Assembly (NCBI GenBank): GCA_943737045.1
Contig: CALSFV010000472.1
Coordinates: 45,552-109,551 of the forward strand
DNA: 64,000 bases
Origin: Parapristionchus giblindavisi
Lineage: Eukaryota > Nematoda > Chromadorea > Rhabditida > Diplogasteridae
Direction of reading: 5' to 3'
The first letter of the stretch is position 1. The number at the start of each line of letters is the position of its first letter. Positions 12,150-23,550 of the stretch are shown one piece after another. The notes under the pieces were generated by a model, which was given only the letters and a program-made list of their open reading frames with translations, did no database searches and was not told where the DNA came from. A program made the position numbers and the translations under genes.

Positions 12150-14949
12150 TTTTCCCTCTTTCAATATCATCCATTATCATCTATTCTATAGTTCGCTAAA
12201 TCCATCACTTGGTCTCTTCTATCTTCTTCTCTTTATCATCTATCTTTCTTTCTCTGTTCGTCTCTTCTATTCTCTTCTCTCTATCACTTCTAATTGTTCT
12301 TCTTCTAATTCGAAAGCGCGCACGCTTACTCACGAGAGAGACAATGGCATGAGAGGATTGTCCTTCTTCTCCCTCTCCCCCTATACTCTCTCCCTCTCCT
12401 TCTCCCTCTCCCTCTCCCTCTTCCTTCTCCCTCTCCCTCTCCCTCCCTCTTAACTCTCGTTCCTTCTTTCATTGTACTCTACTCTCAGTCTACTCGGACC
12501 AACATTACAAAAAGTTTCCTTCTTCAACTGATTTGTGTCTCTTCTTCATATTCTTCTCTATTCTCTTCTTGTACTACTCAATAGTTTTACCTTGGAAGTG
12601 AAAGAAGAAGATGATGATGATGAGAGGGGAATGAAGTAGAATATGAATATGAGACTTAATAGATCATATGGTTCCACTCTCATATTGTTACAATATCTCC
12701 ATCTCTCAATACACACACTACACAAAAAGAATGATTTCTGACCATTAGCAGCATAAGACCTTGTGATAAGAGAGAACATAAATATTTGGTTATTTATTGA
12801 AATGATTATAGATTGGATTCGAAGACTATGCCCCTGCCTTTCATCGACATATGGTAGATGGAGATCTTCTATTACATTTAACTGAAAAAGAACTTGAAGA
12901 AGATTTGGCTATCAAATCTGGAATTCTTCGTAAACGATTCGTGAGAGAATTAGAAAGTCTAAAGGTAATGATTATAATCTATTCCATGTCTATAGTTTGT
13001 CCCAAGGATAGATCATAGATCTACAATAGGAATATGTTCTATTTTGTGTTAAGAGTGAGAAGCATAGACGATTTGAGAGATGGTAGAAGTAGATATCATA
13101 TATCCCTTCATCTCATTCCCCGCACCAACATCCACCGTTTTGGGTACATTACCGATTAGGATCTTTAAGAATAGGAAGCAGCTTTACATAGACGTATTAA
13201 GATTATTATTTAAATATATTTCAGATAGCAGCAGATTATTCAGGAGTAGATGATTCTCAACTTGATCAATTCCTTATGTCATTATCACCTGAACTATCTG
13301 TTTACACTTATAATATGTTGAGTGCGGGTATCAATAGAAGTGAGTCAAACTTTCCCGCCAAATATAAATTCAAAAATTAAAATTGATCTTTAAAGGTATC
13401 CTTCCTTCATTAACCGATGATCATATGATGTCAGCGTGTGGAATATCTAATCCCATCCATCGATTGAAATTGAAACAAGCCTTCCAAGGTGAGTTCAGTT
13501 CATGATAGAATCTAGTCTTACAGTAATAGTAATAGTAATAATGTTACAGTAACCCTTTTAGATGCTAAACACATCGACGATATCGAAATCGCTCTTCTTC
13601 GACAACAAATTGACGTTTTCATTTCATATCGAAGGAGTACAGGAAATCAATTGGCGTCTCTTATTAAAGTTCTTCTTCAATTGAGAGGATACAAGGTAAT
13701 GTGACTCTTATCACGAATATCTTCATTATGGTATACTGTAGGTATTCATTGATGTCGATAAATTGTATGCGGGAAAGTTCGATGCTTCTCTACTTAAGAA
13801 CATTCAAGCAGCTAAACATTTCATTCTTGTTCTCACTCCAAATTCTCTCGATCGATTATTAAATGATCATAATTGTGAAGATTGGATCCATAAAGAGGTT
13901 AATATTTACTCTTTTCATTATTAATTAATTCATTTATATTGATTCATATAATGATGTTTCTATTGCAGTTACAATGTGCCTTCAACCATAGTAAGAACGT
14001 CATTCCAATCTTTGACCAACACTTTGAGTTTCCAGAACGAGAAACTGACATTCCTCAAGTGAGTGAAACCTAATGAAACCAGTCTATTCATACATATATT
14101 CAGGACATCCGTAACATTACTCGATACAATGGAGTACGATGGGTTCATGATTATCAAGAGGCATGTATGGATAAGGTCGAACGATTTATCAAGGGTGAAC
14201 TCGGTAGATCACCATCTATCAATCAGGTTAGATTATTGATTGATTAGAAATCAATATGATAGATGATATATTCAGAGTTCACAAGCAACATCTCGTAAGA
14301 CTCCAGCTCGATGGACTGGTAGTGGAATAAGACAAGCATCAACATCATCTGGAAAGTTTAGTGTAACTCGAGGTCAATTGGATACTCCTCCTACTCCTAA
14401 TTGTATGTTTATTCATTCTTATCATTTATCATTATATGGGGAGTCCCAATCAATAATGTCATAACAGAAATTTTAGTGATGAAAAAAAACATAAAAATCT
14501 TTTTCTACATTTTCTTATTAAAATGTTTGTAGGATGGATTAAAGCAGTGTCAAAGTTGTGTAAAGTATAGATTCAAGCAATATTTATATGTATTGAAGGA
14601 CAAAGAGAAAGAAAAGAGGAAGAGAACATTTTTGGCATTTTGCACGTTCGCGTATACTTTTTGTCTTTGATCATTTCAATTGACAAAGGACATCGATTCC
14701 TTCTTCTTCTTCCTCTTTTCTTCATTTTACTGATAATGATTGTATTGATAAGAATCGGCTAAAGACGAAGAAACAAAGAGATTTCATTGGGTCAAACAAA
14801 AGAAGAGCACAGATTAAATATAAAGTAAATGAAAGGATCAAACATCTATATCATATTTAATACTTTCAGTTGGTGGTTCTATTGAGAAACAACGAAGGAA
14901 AGCATTTCATGGAACTTCAACAAGTACCGTTATGAATGGACAGGCATAG
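3..14949 (+). CDS. tir-1: TIR-1/SARM1-type NAD+ hydrolase and immune adaptor (partial at 5' end)
   Basis: Orthologue of TIR-1/SARM1, a TIR-domain NADase acting in axon degeneration and p38 MAPK innate immunity. Twenty-five exons join in frame and give 876 residues in the window; the 5' end lies outside. Exons: 3-113, 168-240, 719-789, 2035-2199, 5905-6012, 6100-6224, 6422-6480, 6573-6688, 6843-6916, 6963-7037, 7763-7838, 8174-8266, 8316-8449, 8652-8763, 11737-11835, 11936-12004, 12812-12964, 13225-13339, 13396-13488, 13562-13695, 13742-13897, 13969-14058, 14104-14226, 14276-14402, 14870-14949. The order is a disordered N-terminal region, armadillo repeats (for example [13 protein letters not shown]), SAM1 ([12 protein letters not shown]), SAM2 ([13 protein letters not shown]), then TIR starting at [20 protein letters not shown]. 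The catalytic Glu of the WIHKE motif is the last codon of exon 13742-13897. The tail is Ser/Thr-rich and ends at TAG. The long introns 2200-5904 and 8764-11736 hold transposons and polypurine tracts; intron 790-2034 shows nothing else recognisable. Confidence 0.95.
2478..2534. other. Near-perfect 57-nt hairpin in a tir-1 intron
   Basis: A 24-bp stem (left arm starts CTCCGCTCTGGCAA, right arm ends TTGCCAGAGCGGAG) with two mismatches encloses the 9-nt loop TAAAGAAAG. Local GC content is well above its AT-rich surroundings. It could be a hairpin of an old element or a small-RNA precursor; the sequence does not decide. Confidence 0.6.
2698..5522. repeat. Older inverted-repeat element interrupted by the foldback element
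   Basis: The block 2930-3084 is the diverged reverse complement of 5300-5480 (shared pieces include AAGGGAATCCTTTCAGCTCG and CAAACTTGGTCAA). A second matching pair lies further out at about 2698-2720 and 5500-5522 (GAGCCAAAAGTT). The younger foldback element at 3257-5291 sits near its centre. The short open frames at 3012-3224 (+) and 5143-5391 (-) are the two arms read in opposite directions. Outer ends are approximate. Confidence 0.65.
3257..5291. mobile_element. Foldback-type DNA transposon, copy 1
   Basis: A 2035-bp element made of two arms of about 1 kb in inverted orientation. It is bounded by runs of G and C (GGGGGGTGACATTTCCGCAA at the left, its complement at the right) and by the perfect 8-bp target duplication ATAAATTC (3249-3256 and 5292-5299). 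Each end carries five tandem 14-15 bp subrepeats of (G)ACATTTCCGCAACC, one of them a GGC variant. Internally each arm holds about four imperfect repeats of 110-120 bp with CGGTTCGGTGGGTCAGAT and TACCGTAATCTACCGTAA. No transposase frame was found; a 68-residue open frame recurs in both arms but begins at TTG, so it is probably not translated. It lies in a tir-1 intron. Confidence 0.9.
5549..5853. repeat. Diverged relative of the 542-bp CAGTAC MITE
   Basis: The segments ATGACTAAAG, AATTAAAAGGCAAATCACAC and CTCATGATTGAGACTTTGAG appear in the same order as in the complete element at 17748-18289. Terminal sequences are no longer recognisable. It occupies the 3' part of tir-1 intron 2200-5904. Confidence 0.7.
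7220..7360. repeat. GGGAGA-type polypurine minisatellite
   Basis: Almost pure purine on the plus strand, with repeats of GGAGAGGGAGAG and interspersed AGTAG. It lies in the tir-1 intron between 7037 and 7763. Its reverse strand gives a spurious Ser/Pro/Leu open frame. Confidence 0.9.
9418..9494. repeat. GGGAGA-type polypurine tract
   Basis: Purine-only run on the plus strand within tir-1 intron 8764-11736, same family as the other GA-rich tracts in the window. Confidence 0.9.
10232..10316. repeat. Polypyrimidine (CTCTCC) tract upstream of the alternative tir-1 first exon
   Basis: CTCTCCCTCT repeats on the plus strand end about 60 bp before the ATG at 10378. The position would suit a promoter-proximal CT-rich element, but the same repeat occurs far from starts, so this is only suggestive. 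Confidence 0.8.
10378..10620 (+). CDS. tir-1: Probable alternative first exon of tir-1 (short isoform)
   Basis: An open frame of 81 codons starts with ATG inside the 3-kb intron 8764-11736. It ends exactly at a strong donor (AAA/GTAAGT) in phase 0, and the next tir-1 exon at 11737 also begins in phase 0 ([10 protein letters not shown]). The predicted N-terminus starts [15 protein letters not shown] and is Pro/Ser-rich, unlike the shadows of polypyrimidine DNA nearby. Spliced this way, the product would lack the regulatory armadillo region and keep only the end of that region, both SAM domains and TIR. This is inferred from frame and splice fit; no promoter element was identified. Confidence 0.6.
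11315..11447. repeat. GGGAGA-type polypurine minisatellite
   Basis: Plus-strand purine tract of GGAGAGGGAGA with AAGG interruptions in tir-1 intron 8764-11736. Shorter tracts of the same kind lie at about 10990-11043 (pyrimidine strand) and 11141-11208 (purine strand), so both orientations occur in one intron. Confidence 0.9.
12114..12148. repeat. (TA)n microsatellite
   Basis: Uninterrupted TA dinucleotides of about 35 bp in the tir-1 intron between the two SAM1 exons. A CTCTCC tract follows at 12361-12450. Confidence 0.95.
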
Positions 14950-15909
14950 AATGAATCATATCAATCAATCCAATCAATCATTCCATTCACGATATCGGGT
15001 CTCGTCGCAATGTGCAAATACGTGCCTTCACATCATCATAACTCCAAATATTATTCCGTTCCGAGTGTCTTAATCCCATTCCATCCTCCATTATTTCTGT
15101 TCCTTATCAATTGTCCTCTCCCTGTGATAGCATCTCACGGTATTCCAGACACAACCCATTTCCGGTTAAATATGATCTGATTTGGATCAAAATCAATCAT
15201 TCCCTTCTCATTCTTATCATCATTGTTAGTGCAATCAATTGTTGTGTTGAGTGTGTCCTATGGCGGTTACGGTAGATGCTCTTACTCCGTCGTTTCTCAA
15301 TGAGCAGAAAGCGAATACACACCAGGGATACGGTAGCTTTAGTCGTTCTAGACTTTAATAGTATTTCATCCACTCATATGTTTAGTATTATCTAATGGAT
15401 AGTTTAGTTCATTATTACATTCTTCATTTATTGATGCGGATCGATTACAATCACTTATACATATATCATCATTCTATTCAATACGAACGTTCATTCCCTT
15501 TGTGTATATAATTTTATATTAATATTATTAATATACAAAATGAAGAGTACATCACACTATTCTGTTTCTCCTCTTACATTCTTTCTCTTTCTTCACATCT
15601 CCCGATTACTCAATCCGATTTGCTTTAATCTCTCTCATATTATTCACACTTTTTACTTATTCTTCATTTGTTCCATTTTATCAATGTTTTTGCTCTCTGA
15701 GATATGAGAGGATAAACAATATTCTCCAATACAATTATATTGAAGTGACAGACAGAATATGTGGATGAGTGCATTGAAGTGGACTAAAAGTCTTTTGGTT
15801 CAATGAATCTGAAGAAGTCGATCCATTCTTATTCCTATACACTTCCAACTTTCATTTGTTGCTGAATGATATTCACTTGAATATTCATATTTTAATTGCT
15901 TATTTTAGA
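14950..15909. other. Intergenic: tir-1 3' UTR and upstream region of the coiled-coil gene
   Basis: No coding region was found. AT-rich stretches near 15510-15540 may hold the tir-1 3' end, although no clear AATAAA was located. The region ends with a TTTTAG acceptor directly before the next ATG. Confidence 0.6.
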
Positions 15910-18900
15910 ATGTACTCGAAAAGTCGAGTTTCCACTGGTGCACATGCAAAGAAAATTAAGGAAGCCCTCGTACCTAAATATGGTGCCATGGTATGTATTT
16001 ACTATACTATAAATGTCACATTGTCGTAAAGTGAATATACCAACACTCAAAAATGTCAAAAAATAACCCCTACACTTGTGTCTATTGAAGATCTATGTTT
16101 GTTTATTATACATCAGGAACTTTTTCCTATCGTAAAACCAGTTAATCTACACATCCACGTATTGACTGTATGTGCATGGGGTGTTCAAATTAACAGTCCA
16201 TTTTGATATTATTGTATTTCACTCTCTAGTTACAATAGAGATCATAGCACAATACTTCAGTCATCTCTCGATCTCTTTGACTCATTCATTGTATTCCTTT
16301 CTCTACTACAATAGAGACTACATTCGTCACAAAACTTACAAGACCAAAACCATAATCCTTCGTGTGTATCATTACTCATCATTTATTGCGTAATATTGAC
16401 CAACTGGAATATATATGGATCTTTTCAGAATAATAATAAAGTGAATACGAAACTTCGAGGGGAACTTCGAAGAATGAAAGTTGAAGAAATACGGTAAGCA
16501 TATTGAATGATAATACAATAGAGTGGGAGAATATTGTACTATCTCTGTCTCTCTATGAGGATGAACTCACTATATTTAGATTGTTTTGACAATCCGATTA
16601 GTGAAAGACAACGACAAATCACACACAGAGTGTCATCAATCTGATCATTCTCAAACCATTGTCTTGAAGGGGAACAGATAGTGTTAGAGATGTACTATAT
16701 AATGAAATAGAGTATAATTCAATCTGATAGAAAACAAATGATTAAGATGTGCACTTTTTTATCTTTTGTACTCTTTTCAAACTCAAGAAGATACGATAAA
16801 TATTACTTATTGACGTAAAACTAAACAATCTGCAAAAGGAAAACGGGTGTCGCTCTGCTGAAAATAAGAAATATGTGTTAATAGAAGAAAAAAAATTATA
16901 TTTTATGAAAGTGAACAATTTTGAGTCTGAATGTACACTAAACTGTTTTGTTTCAGTGAAGAAATCAATAGAATATCCTCAGTTATCGATGAATCTCTAA
17001 TTGAGAAATCAAAAAGAATTGATGGAATTGTTCGCGAGACTAATGATACTGTTAATGGACTAAGAGATTTCTTCGATGAGGTACACAAAGACTCAAATTA
17101 TATCTTTCCGATCAAATTATATCTACTTGTCTATTATTGGGTTCCACCAATAAAGGAAGATTTACTGTGTAATTAATTATCCGTCAAGAATCGATAAATA
17201 AAGATAAAATTCAAGATCATCTCTACAATGTTCATTTTGCACATTTAGGTATTTTTTGTAGTCGGAAATAAAAGGACAATAGGATTCGACAATAGGATTA
17301 TAGTATACTTAGGTCAAATGATAAACGACATAAAGTACAATCATCACAATCATTCTTTTCCTATTTCACTTTTCATTCAATATCTCTAATCAAAAAGTGC
17401 GTTACTTCCTCATAGATGAAGAAAGAATACGGAAAACAAAAACAGATTTTTTCTTGAATATTGGTGAAATCCTCTCAAAATATGTGAAAGTATTTGTAGA
17501 CTTCATGTGAATACTATTCTATGCTTACTCGATTCTCACCTCCAGAAGAGAAATCAATCGATGATATCGTTGCCAATATGGAAAAAGTAAATGTTATAAT
17601 CGAAAACAATTTCGAAATGATTACTTATTTAGGAATTGGAGAAAGTATTCGATATTTATCATTCAGAGATGAATTTCGATATTGGATCAGGAAGACAAAG
17701 TGTCATTGATATTCCAGATGATGAAGTCAGTATACATATATCTAATACAGTACAGCTCGGTCGTGTTTTGTACACATGCTCTGCTGCACTCCGCTGCGGG
17801 GCGCATTTGGACGCATCACTTATTTTCTTTGCGTATGAATATTTTTGAATTCTCAAAGTCTTAAGCATGAGTTTCCGTGATAAAAAGTTCTTTTAATGAC
17901 TAAAGAAACTGAAATAATTTTTTTATTAATGAGAAAATACAATTAAAAGGCAAATCACACTTGTCCGAAAATGATGGGTACTGTAAATTTTAAAAAGTAT
18001 CTCACGGCGATCATGCGATCGATACGCAATATTACAGTACCTTTCCAGTAAATTAATGGGCATCATTTTCGGACCAGTGTGATTTGCCTTTTAATTGTTT
18101 TTTCTCATTAATAAAAATTTAGTTTCAGTTTCTTTAGTCATTAAAAGAACTTTTTATCACGTAAACTCATGATTAAGACTTTGAGAATTCAAAAATATTC
18201 ATACGCAAAGGAAATAAGTGATGCGTCCAAATGCGCCCCGCAGCGGAGCGCAGCGCAGAATGTGTACAAAACACGACCGGGCTGTACTGTATATGTAAAG
18301 GAAGAGTACTGAAAGAACTTAATCATAAGTAGAAAACAATTGTATTTTCGTATTTACACAATGTATTTGTTCATTGAAACTACTAAAGATATTGAAGGCA
18401 TCATCAGCACGCAGTGGAAGTGGAAGTGATAGAACTGGAGTTACAACAACCAGTGAGAAACGTCATGGACCACACAAAGTAAGATCTATTCTTTCTAATA
18501 CTATTTATTTTTTATTAATTCAGGTTTCATGGAGAATGATGGAAGCTGACGCGAAGAGAATTCAGGTTAATAATGATAATAACAAAAAATATATTTCGTT
18601 CTTGAAAACATTCGTAGTCGGAAGATTTATTTAAATATTTGAGGGTCGTTGTGAGGAGAACGCACTGAGAGAAGCAGAATTAAAGGAGAAAATTGCAAGA
18701 GAAAATGAATTGATTGAAAAGGTATTTAGATAATATTCTTGAAATTGTTTTCAATGACTCCTATGAGCTGCACTAAACAGACTTTGGAATGTTGACCTAT
18801 TGAGTTTTTTTTCTAAGGAATTTCAAATATTTTTAACTGAAATTAATTTTGATATTATTCTGTATAGGAGAGGATCAAATGTGCAGCGACACGAAATGAA

Positions 18901-19198
18901 GATGAAGAGAAATATCATGAGAATGTAAAGATTATACAAAGATTAATAAGAGAAATTGAAGAAGTTCGTTCGTTTTTTAAGCTAATTATGAAATGATAAG
19001 TGAATTTGAAAAGAATAAGTTCCATTATAGAGATAAAAGATTGTGGCTTAGTTATAATTGTGTCTTTAATTTTTCTAGGGCGAAGAACCTCTTGAAGAAC
19101 AAGCTAGAATTGATAAATTATCAATGGAAATAGAAGAGATGAAAGAAGAAAGAAGAAAGATTCAACAACAGATTGAAGAGGTTTTGATTATTGATTGA
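15910..19198 (+). CDS. Unrecognised coiled-coil protein
   Basis: I do not recognise this gene. Ten exons join in frame: 15910-15990, 16429-16493, 16957-17080, 17551-17586, 17633-17725, 18389-18478, 18524-18565, 18644-18721, 18868-18963, 19079-19198. They give about 270 residues. The ATG follows TTTTAG/A, a likely trans-splice acceptor. The N-terminus (MYSKSRVSTGAHAKKIKEAL) is basic. Heptad-like charged helices follow (EEINRISSVIDESLIEKSKR and KLSMEIEEMKEERRKIQQQI), separated by a Ser/Gly/Thr-rich linker (SSARSGSGSDRTGVTTTSEK). No catalytic motif, signal peptide or membrane segment is visible, so a structural or adaptor role is only a guess. The acceptors at 17551 and 18389 are weak; small shifts or an extra exon are possible. 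A 542-bp MITE sits in the intron after 17725. Confidence 0.7.
17748..18289. mobile_element. TA-duplicating MITE with CAGTAC ends (542 bp)
   Basis: Inverted repeats of about 250 bp begin CAGTACAGCTCGGTCGTG and end in the complement (CGGGCTGTACTG). The element is flanked by TA on both sides (17746-17747 and 18290-18291). The CAGT start and TA duplication fit the Tc1/mariner superfamily. It carries no transposase frame. A short GC-rich block with GCGCCCCGCAGCGGAGCGC-like sequence lies near each end. Confidence 0.85.
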
Positions 19199-19206
19199 TA
19201 CTAGAT

Positions 19207-19212
19207 AATAAA
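19207..19212 (+). terminator. Candidate polyadenylation signal of the coiled-coil gene
   Basis: AATAAA lies 9 nt after the TGA stop at 19196-19198. The spacing is short but possible for a nematode gene. Confidence 0.5.
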
Positions 19213-20926
19213 GAAGATTAAGGTGAACGAGAAGATTCGAAGGATAAAATCAACATCTGTACGATCATCTAATTGAATTAAAACATCATTCAATTTATTT
19301 ATTTCGTTTATTTTTCAAAACTGTTATATTGTGAAGTTTAATTTTTAAAAGTTTTTATATTCCTGTTTTTTTCATACCAACTGTTTTTTTCCAATATTTA
19401 TGATAGGTCATTAGCAACATTTACATTGTCAACCATGGTTTTGTACAAAAAATAGCCTAAAACCCAAAAAATCCAAAATAATTTTTAAAAAAAAACAATT
19501 TTTTTTACAATTTTGATTTTTCATCAAAGAAAAAATCGAACAAAAGGAACGATAAACACTTCTTTATAAAAAAATGATTCAAAAACCTTTGCATCTTATA
19601 TTTTATATTTTATATTTCCAACCACTTGATTGCGAAGAATACATTTTTTGCTTTTTGTGATTCGATTTACTCAAAAAAAAGTGACAAAACATATTTCGCC
19701 CAAGCAAATAAAAAAATATTAAAAACGAAGTATTTATCACAAGAAAAATGACCAAAAAAAATTGAGATAGTTGATCGTTTCCAATGACTCAAATCCATAA
19801 TAAGCTCCTACTATCATTCCATTGTATAGAATATGAAGAGGCTTTTGGTTAGATAAAAGATGGTAGACTACTCTGTATTCCTTGATTAGTTCAATTGAGA
19901 TTCTTGTATTCTCTAATTCAGCTCTACCTTATAATTAGCATTGAAGAATTCCTCTTATTATACATCGAATCTTGGCTCTCCTAAAACAAATGTAAGGTGT
20001 ACTAAAAGTTTTAAAAAATTTAAAAAATTAAATTAAAGCCTAAAAATGATTCTCTTTTTTTAAAGTAAAAAATACGAGGTAGTTCACACATGGTTTCTCT
20101 GATTGTTCTTCTCTCATTGAAAATAGAGACGAGTTTATACAACCGAAGAAGTATCGAATCTTTCAAATGTTTATGACTATGAATTTATGATCAAAATGGA
20201 CACACATTCAATTGAAATTCAAGATGATCATTCAAATTTCAATGTGAAAATCAAAAAAATAGTAATTGAGTCAATTAACAATATTGATTTATGATTATTT
20301 GTATACGTGATCTCTTGATCTCAGCATAGAACACATAGAAACTTCAAAAGTGTAAAATATTCTCTCGAGTCTCTTCGATATCAAAGAATTTGATGAGGAA
20401 AGAAGAGGAGTTCTTCCATTCTCAATTCAATGGCTTCATTCCAATTGTTTCCCTTTTGAGATGATACCAGAGAGGAATGAATTCCATTGAATTCAACAAT
20501 GAAATCGAGTTCTTCTTCATGCTTATTCATCATTATGTAATGGGGTTATCTATCTATTCTAAGGAAACGATGCTATCGGACTGAGAAAAGTAACACAGAA
20601 CAAGAAATGAACAAGTTATTGGCATCATGGGGTCAACAATTCAAATTCCACAGTTTCTGATGATATTTCGATAGTCGAACATAAAAGTAAAGCAATGGCA
20701 CTTATATGGATGGTTATTGAATGCATTCGAAGTTTCACTTTCATGAAGAGGAAGAGAATAAGATAGTATTGGGTTAACTATGAACTAAATGAAATGATAA
20801 TAGTCTTATTCATAATCTAGAATCAATCAATAATCGAAGATGTGTGATAATCTAGTCATTGTTCCACATTTCTGCTCATTTTCTCACACATATTACCCAC
20901 CCTTTATTACTACTCAGAAGAATTGT

Positions 20927-20937
20927 GTATAAAAGCG
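20927..20937 (+). promoter_or_regulatory. TATA-like motif GTATAAAAGCG
   Basis: The 11-mer matches a classic TATA box with a GC-flanked 3' side. No convincing coding exon follows within several hundred bases, so any transcript would be non-coding or unknown. Confidence 0.4.
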
Positions 20938-22698
20938 TCTACAGTATCATTTCTACATTCCACAGCACTAATACACATATTCTATCACGAAATGTCTTTT
21001 ATTTATTTTCTTTATTACTGTAACATTTGAATAGATTCGATAGCAATTAATATTTTGTTCTTCCTTATTCAAAATCAGTTTTAGTCAGTCACACGAAGGA
21101 ATTCTCAATAAGTTTGTACTATTTATCTGTGTTCTCGTCTCAGTTATCACTCTTTCTATACTTTCCATTAGATAGTTCACTATCATATACTTTAGCTCTT
21201 CCCTTTTCATTATAGTCCTTATTTTATCAAAATTCAATATAAACATAAGATTGATTGATGACCATTCTCTCTCATATCATCAACCTTTCACCTTCTTCTA
21301 TTCTGATTGAACTCTCTTTTCCTCTTTATCTTTGTCCTCATTTTCATCGTTTAACCCTTTATCTTCTTCTTCTTTTCTTCAGTTACTCCCTTCTTCATCC
21401 TCTGAGTGTTCATTCTAATCTTATTCTTTATTCAATAGCCAACTGTGATAAATCTCACTGTTCGAGTAGTCTACCATACTCTTCTTATAATAACTCCCCT
21501 TTCTTTCCTCCTCCTCCCTCTCTCTCTCCCTATTCCCTCTCCCTCTCTCTCCCTTTTCGTCCCTCCCTTTCCGTCTCTCCCTCTCCTTTTCCCCCTCCTT
21601 CTCCCTCTCCCCCTCATCTTTTTCTCCTCTCCCTCTCTCTTTCTGTGCCTGTAGCTACTAACAGCAACCTGATCACATCATACTACTCTCGTTAGTATCT
21701 AAACAATCTTGTTTGTTATTCTTTATTTTAAACCTTTTCTATTTTGTGTACTATTATTGCTCTTTTCATCCACTTTCACCGAAAACTTTCAATTGTTTCA
21801 TTCAGACCCATTTTGTGTGAACTTTCGCTTTGCTTTTATCTCTAACTTCGATCTAGGCGACAGTTTGACTGATTCATTCAATGATCTCTTGTCATTCCTT
21901 AGAGTGACATGATAACCTAGATTAGAAGAAGGAACGCTTGTATTACCTAACTCATTATCATCATGAGAATCATCTAATCATCAATATGAGATAAAGAACC
22001 TTGAAAGGGATAACATTTCATTTGATCTTAGTTCTATCAATATAGTCTGATTACTGTCTCATCTCATCTGTCTATCTCTTCTTCTTCTTATATCAACTGT
22101 TACTATCTCTGACCTTCTTTTGGTCTCCTTCATTGACTTAGATAGTAGCATACTTGTATTTTGTGTCTAGAGATCATGACCAATCGAGAGAGTTCAGAGA
22201 GTTAGAGTAGTAAAAGAGATGAGAGAGTATGATAAATGAAGAGAGTACAGAGTGAGAAAGGGGGGATTTTCTCTCAATTAAGATATACAGAGAAAGAGTT
22301 AGCCGAACGGGTAAAAAGTCATCTGATATTCCAAAGTGTTCCTTTATTGTTCATTCGTAGTCTTCAAAGATAGTTCTCATTCCCTCCTTATATCATTCTT
22401 TATTCATCCATCGTGTACTGTATGTCAGCATTTTGAATCTTTTCCATCCAATCAAATGAATTAAATATTGGATTTCTCAAATATCGCAATTTTCAGTTAT
22501 AAGACTGAATCATTCAAATATAATGTTTAAACAGTAAGAGAGTATAATAGTTGTATTATGTTAATGGATGTATTGATAGTGTTATGAATGAATGAACGTC
22601 TATGTTTAACTCTCACTTAACTATTTTATACTCTATGTTATATAAACCAATCCATTGTTTGATTGATATTGAATCAACGAATAAATTGAAAGAATAGA

Positions 22699-22709
22699 GT
22701 ATAAAAGCG
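22699..22709 (+). promoter_or_regulatory. Second copy of TATA-like motif GTATAAAAGCG
   Basis: Identical to the 11-mer at 20927 and 850 bp upstream of the tyrosinase start codon. It lies 366 bp upstream of the small hydrophobic frame at 23065. A role in either is unproven. Confidence 0.4.
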
Positions 22710-23550
22710 AGGTTAGAGTCCACTTGAAAGGGAGAAGAGTACATGGTTTTGGAATCTCTGTTTATAATATATGAATTCTTTCATAAGAACATTTTGAAAG
22801 CAATGAACAAATAGTTTGTGTAAGATTGTAAAGGGAGAAGAAGGAGTAGTAACATTTTGTAAATGATGCAAATAAAATATCTGTTGTACAATAGAATTAT
22901 AGAGAGAAATGAGTGAAAGTTAGAATATTCATACACTTTTCATAATATGAAAAAAACTTCAAACTATTAAATATTATCTTTTCCTGATTTCCAATATTAT
23001 ATTAAATTGGATGAAAGATCATTTCTGATACAAATGAAACCTATCCCAAAATGTTCATTCTTCTATGAAATCTTCACTTTTTCTCATTCTAATTGTCACT
23101 CTCATATTATTGTCACTAATCATGTTTATTCTTCATTTCTTCACTGATTTATATCTTCATTGCTTCTTTTCTCACTTAGAACAATTATTATTCTATCGAG
23201 TAACTCCGCCTCTTTTCATCGTCTATTTCCTTCTACCATTCAGATTACCAATCATTTACTTCGATCCTTCTTACTTTCACTATCTACAGTAATCTTTATC
23301 ATGATGTTCTGAGAGGTTACACTCTCCCTCCTCTCCTCCCTCTTCTTCTCCCTCTCCCTCTCCCTCTTCCTCTCCCTCTCCTTCCTCTCCTCCTTCTCCC
23401 TCTCCCTCTCTCAACTCCTCCTACTTTCTCTTAACCCTGAAGGAATGTTCCTCTATCATTCCATTCATTTCTTCCACGACTTCTCCCCGCTTCTCCTTCT
23501 CATTCCTTATCACCTAACATTATGACTTATTCACTTAAATCCCTTTAAGG

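Larger units (their letters stand above)
19213..23550. other. Long intergenic region without a convincing gene
   Basis: The stretch is AT-rich with poly-T and poly-A tracts (19330-19760), CTCTCC tracts at about 21507-21652 and 23320-23412, and two identical TATA-like 11-mers. Open frames at 21255 and 21445 are pyrimidine-repeat shadows. A 75-codon hydrophobic frame at 23065-23292 starts MKSSLFLILIVTLILLS; it has no splice or homology support. Confidence 0.6.

Noticed and set aside
21255..21695. 146-residue Ser/Pro/Leu-rich frame
   Set aside because: Its composition comes from a CTCTCC repeat tract.
23065..23292. 75-residue hydrophobic frame MKSSLFLILIVTL...
   Set aside because: Located in TC-rich DNA where hydrophobic codons are expected by chance; no splice, homology or promoter support beyond a distant TATA-like motif.
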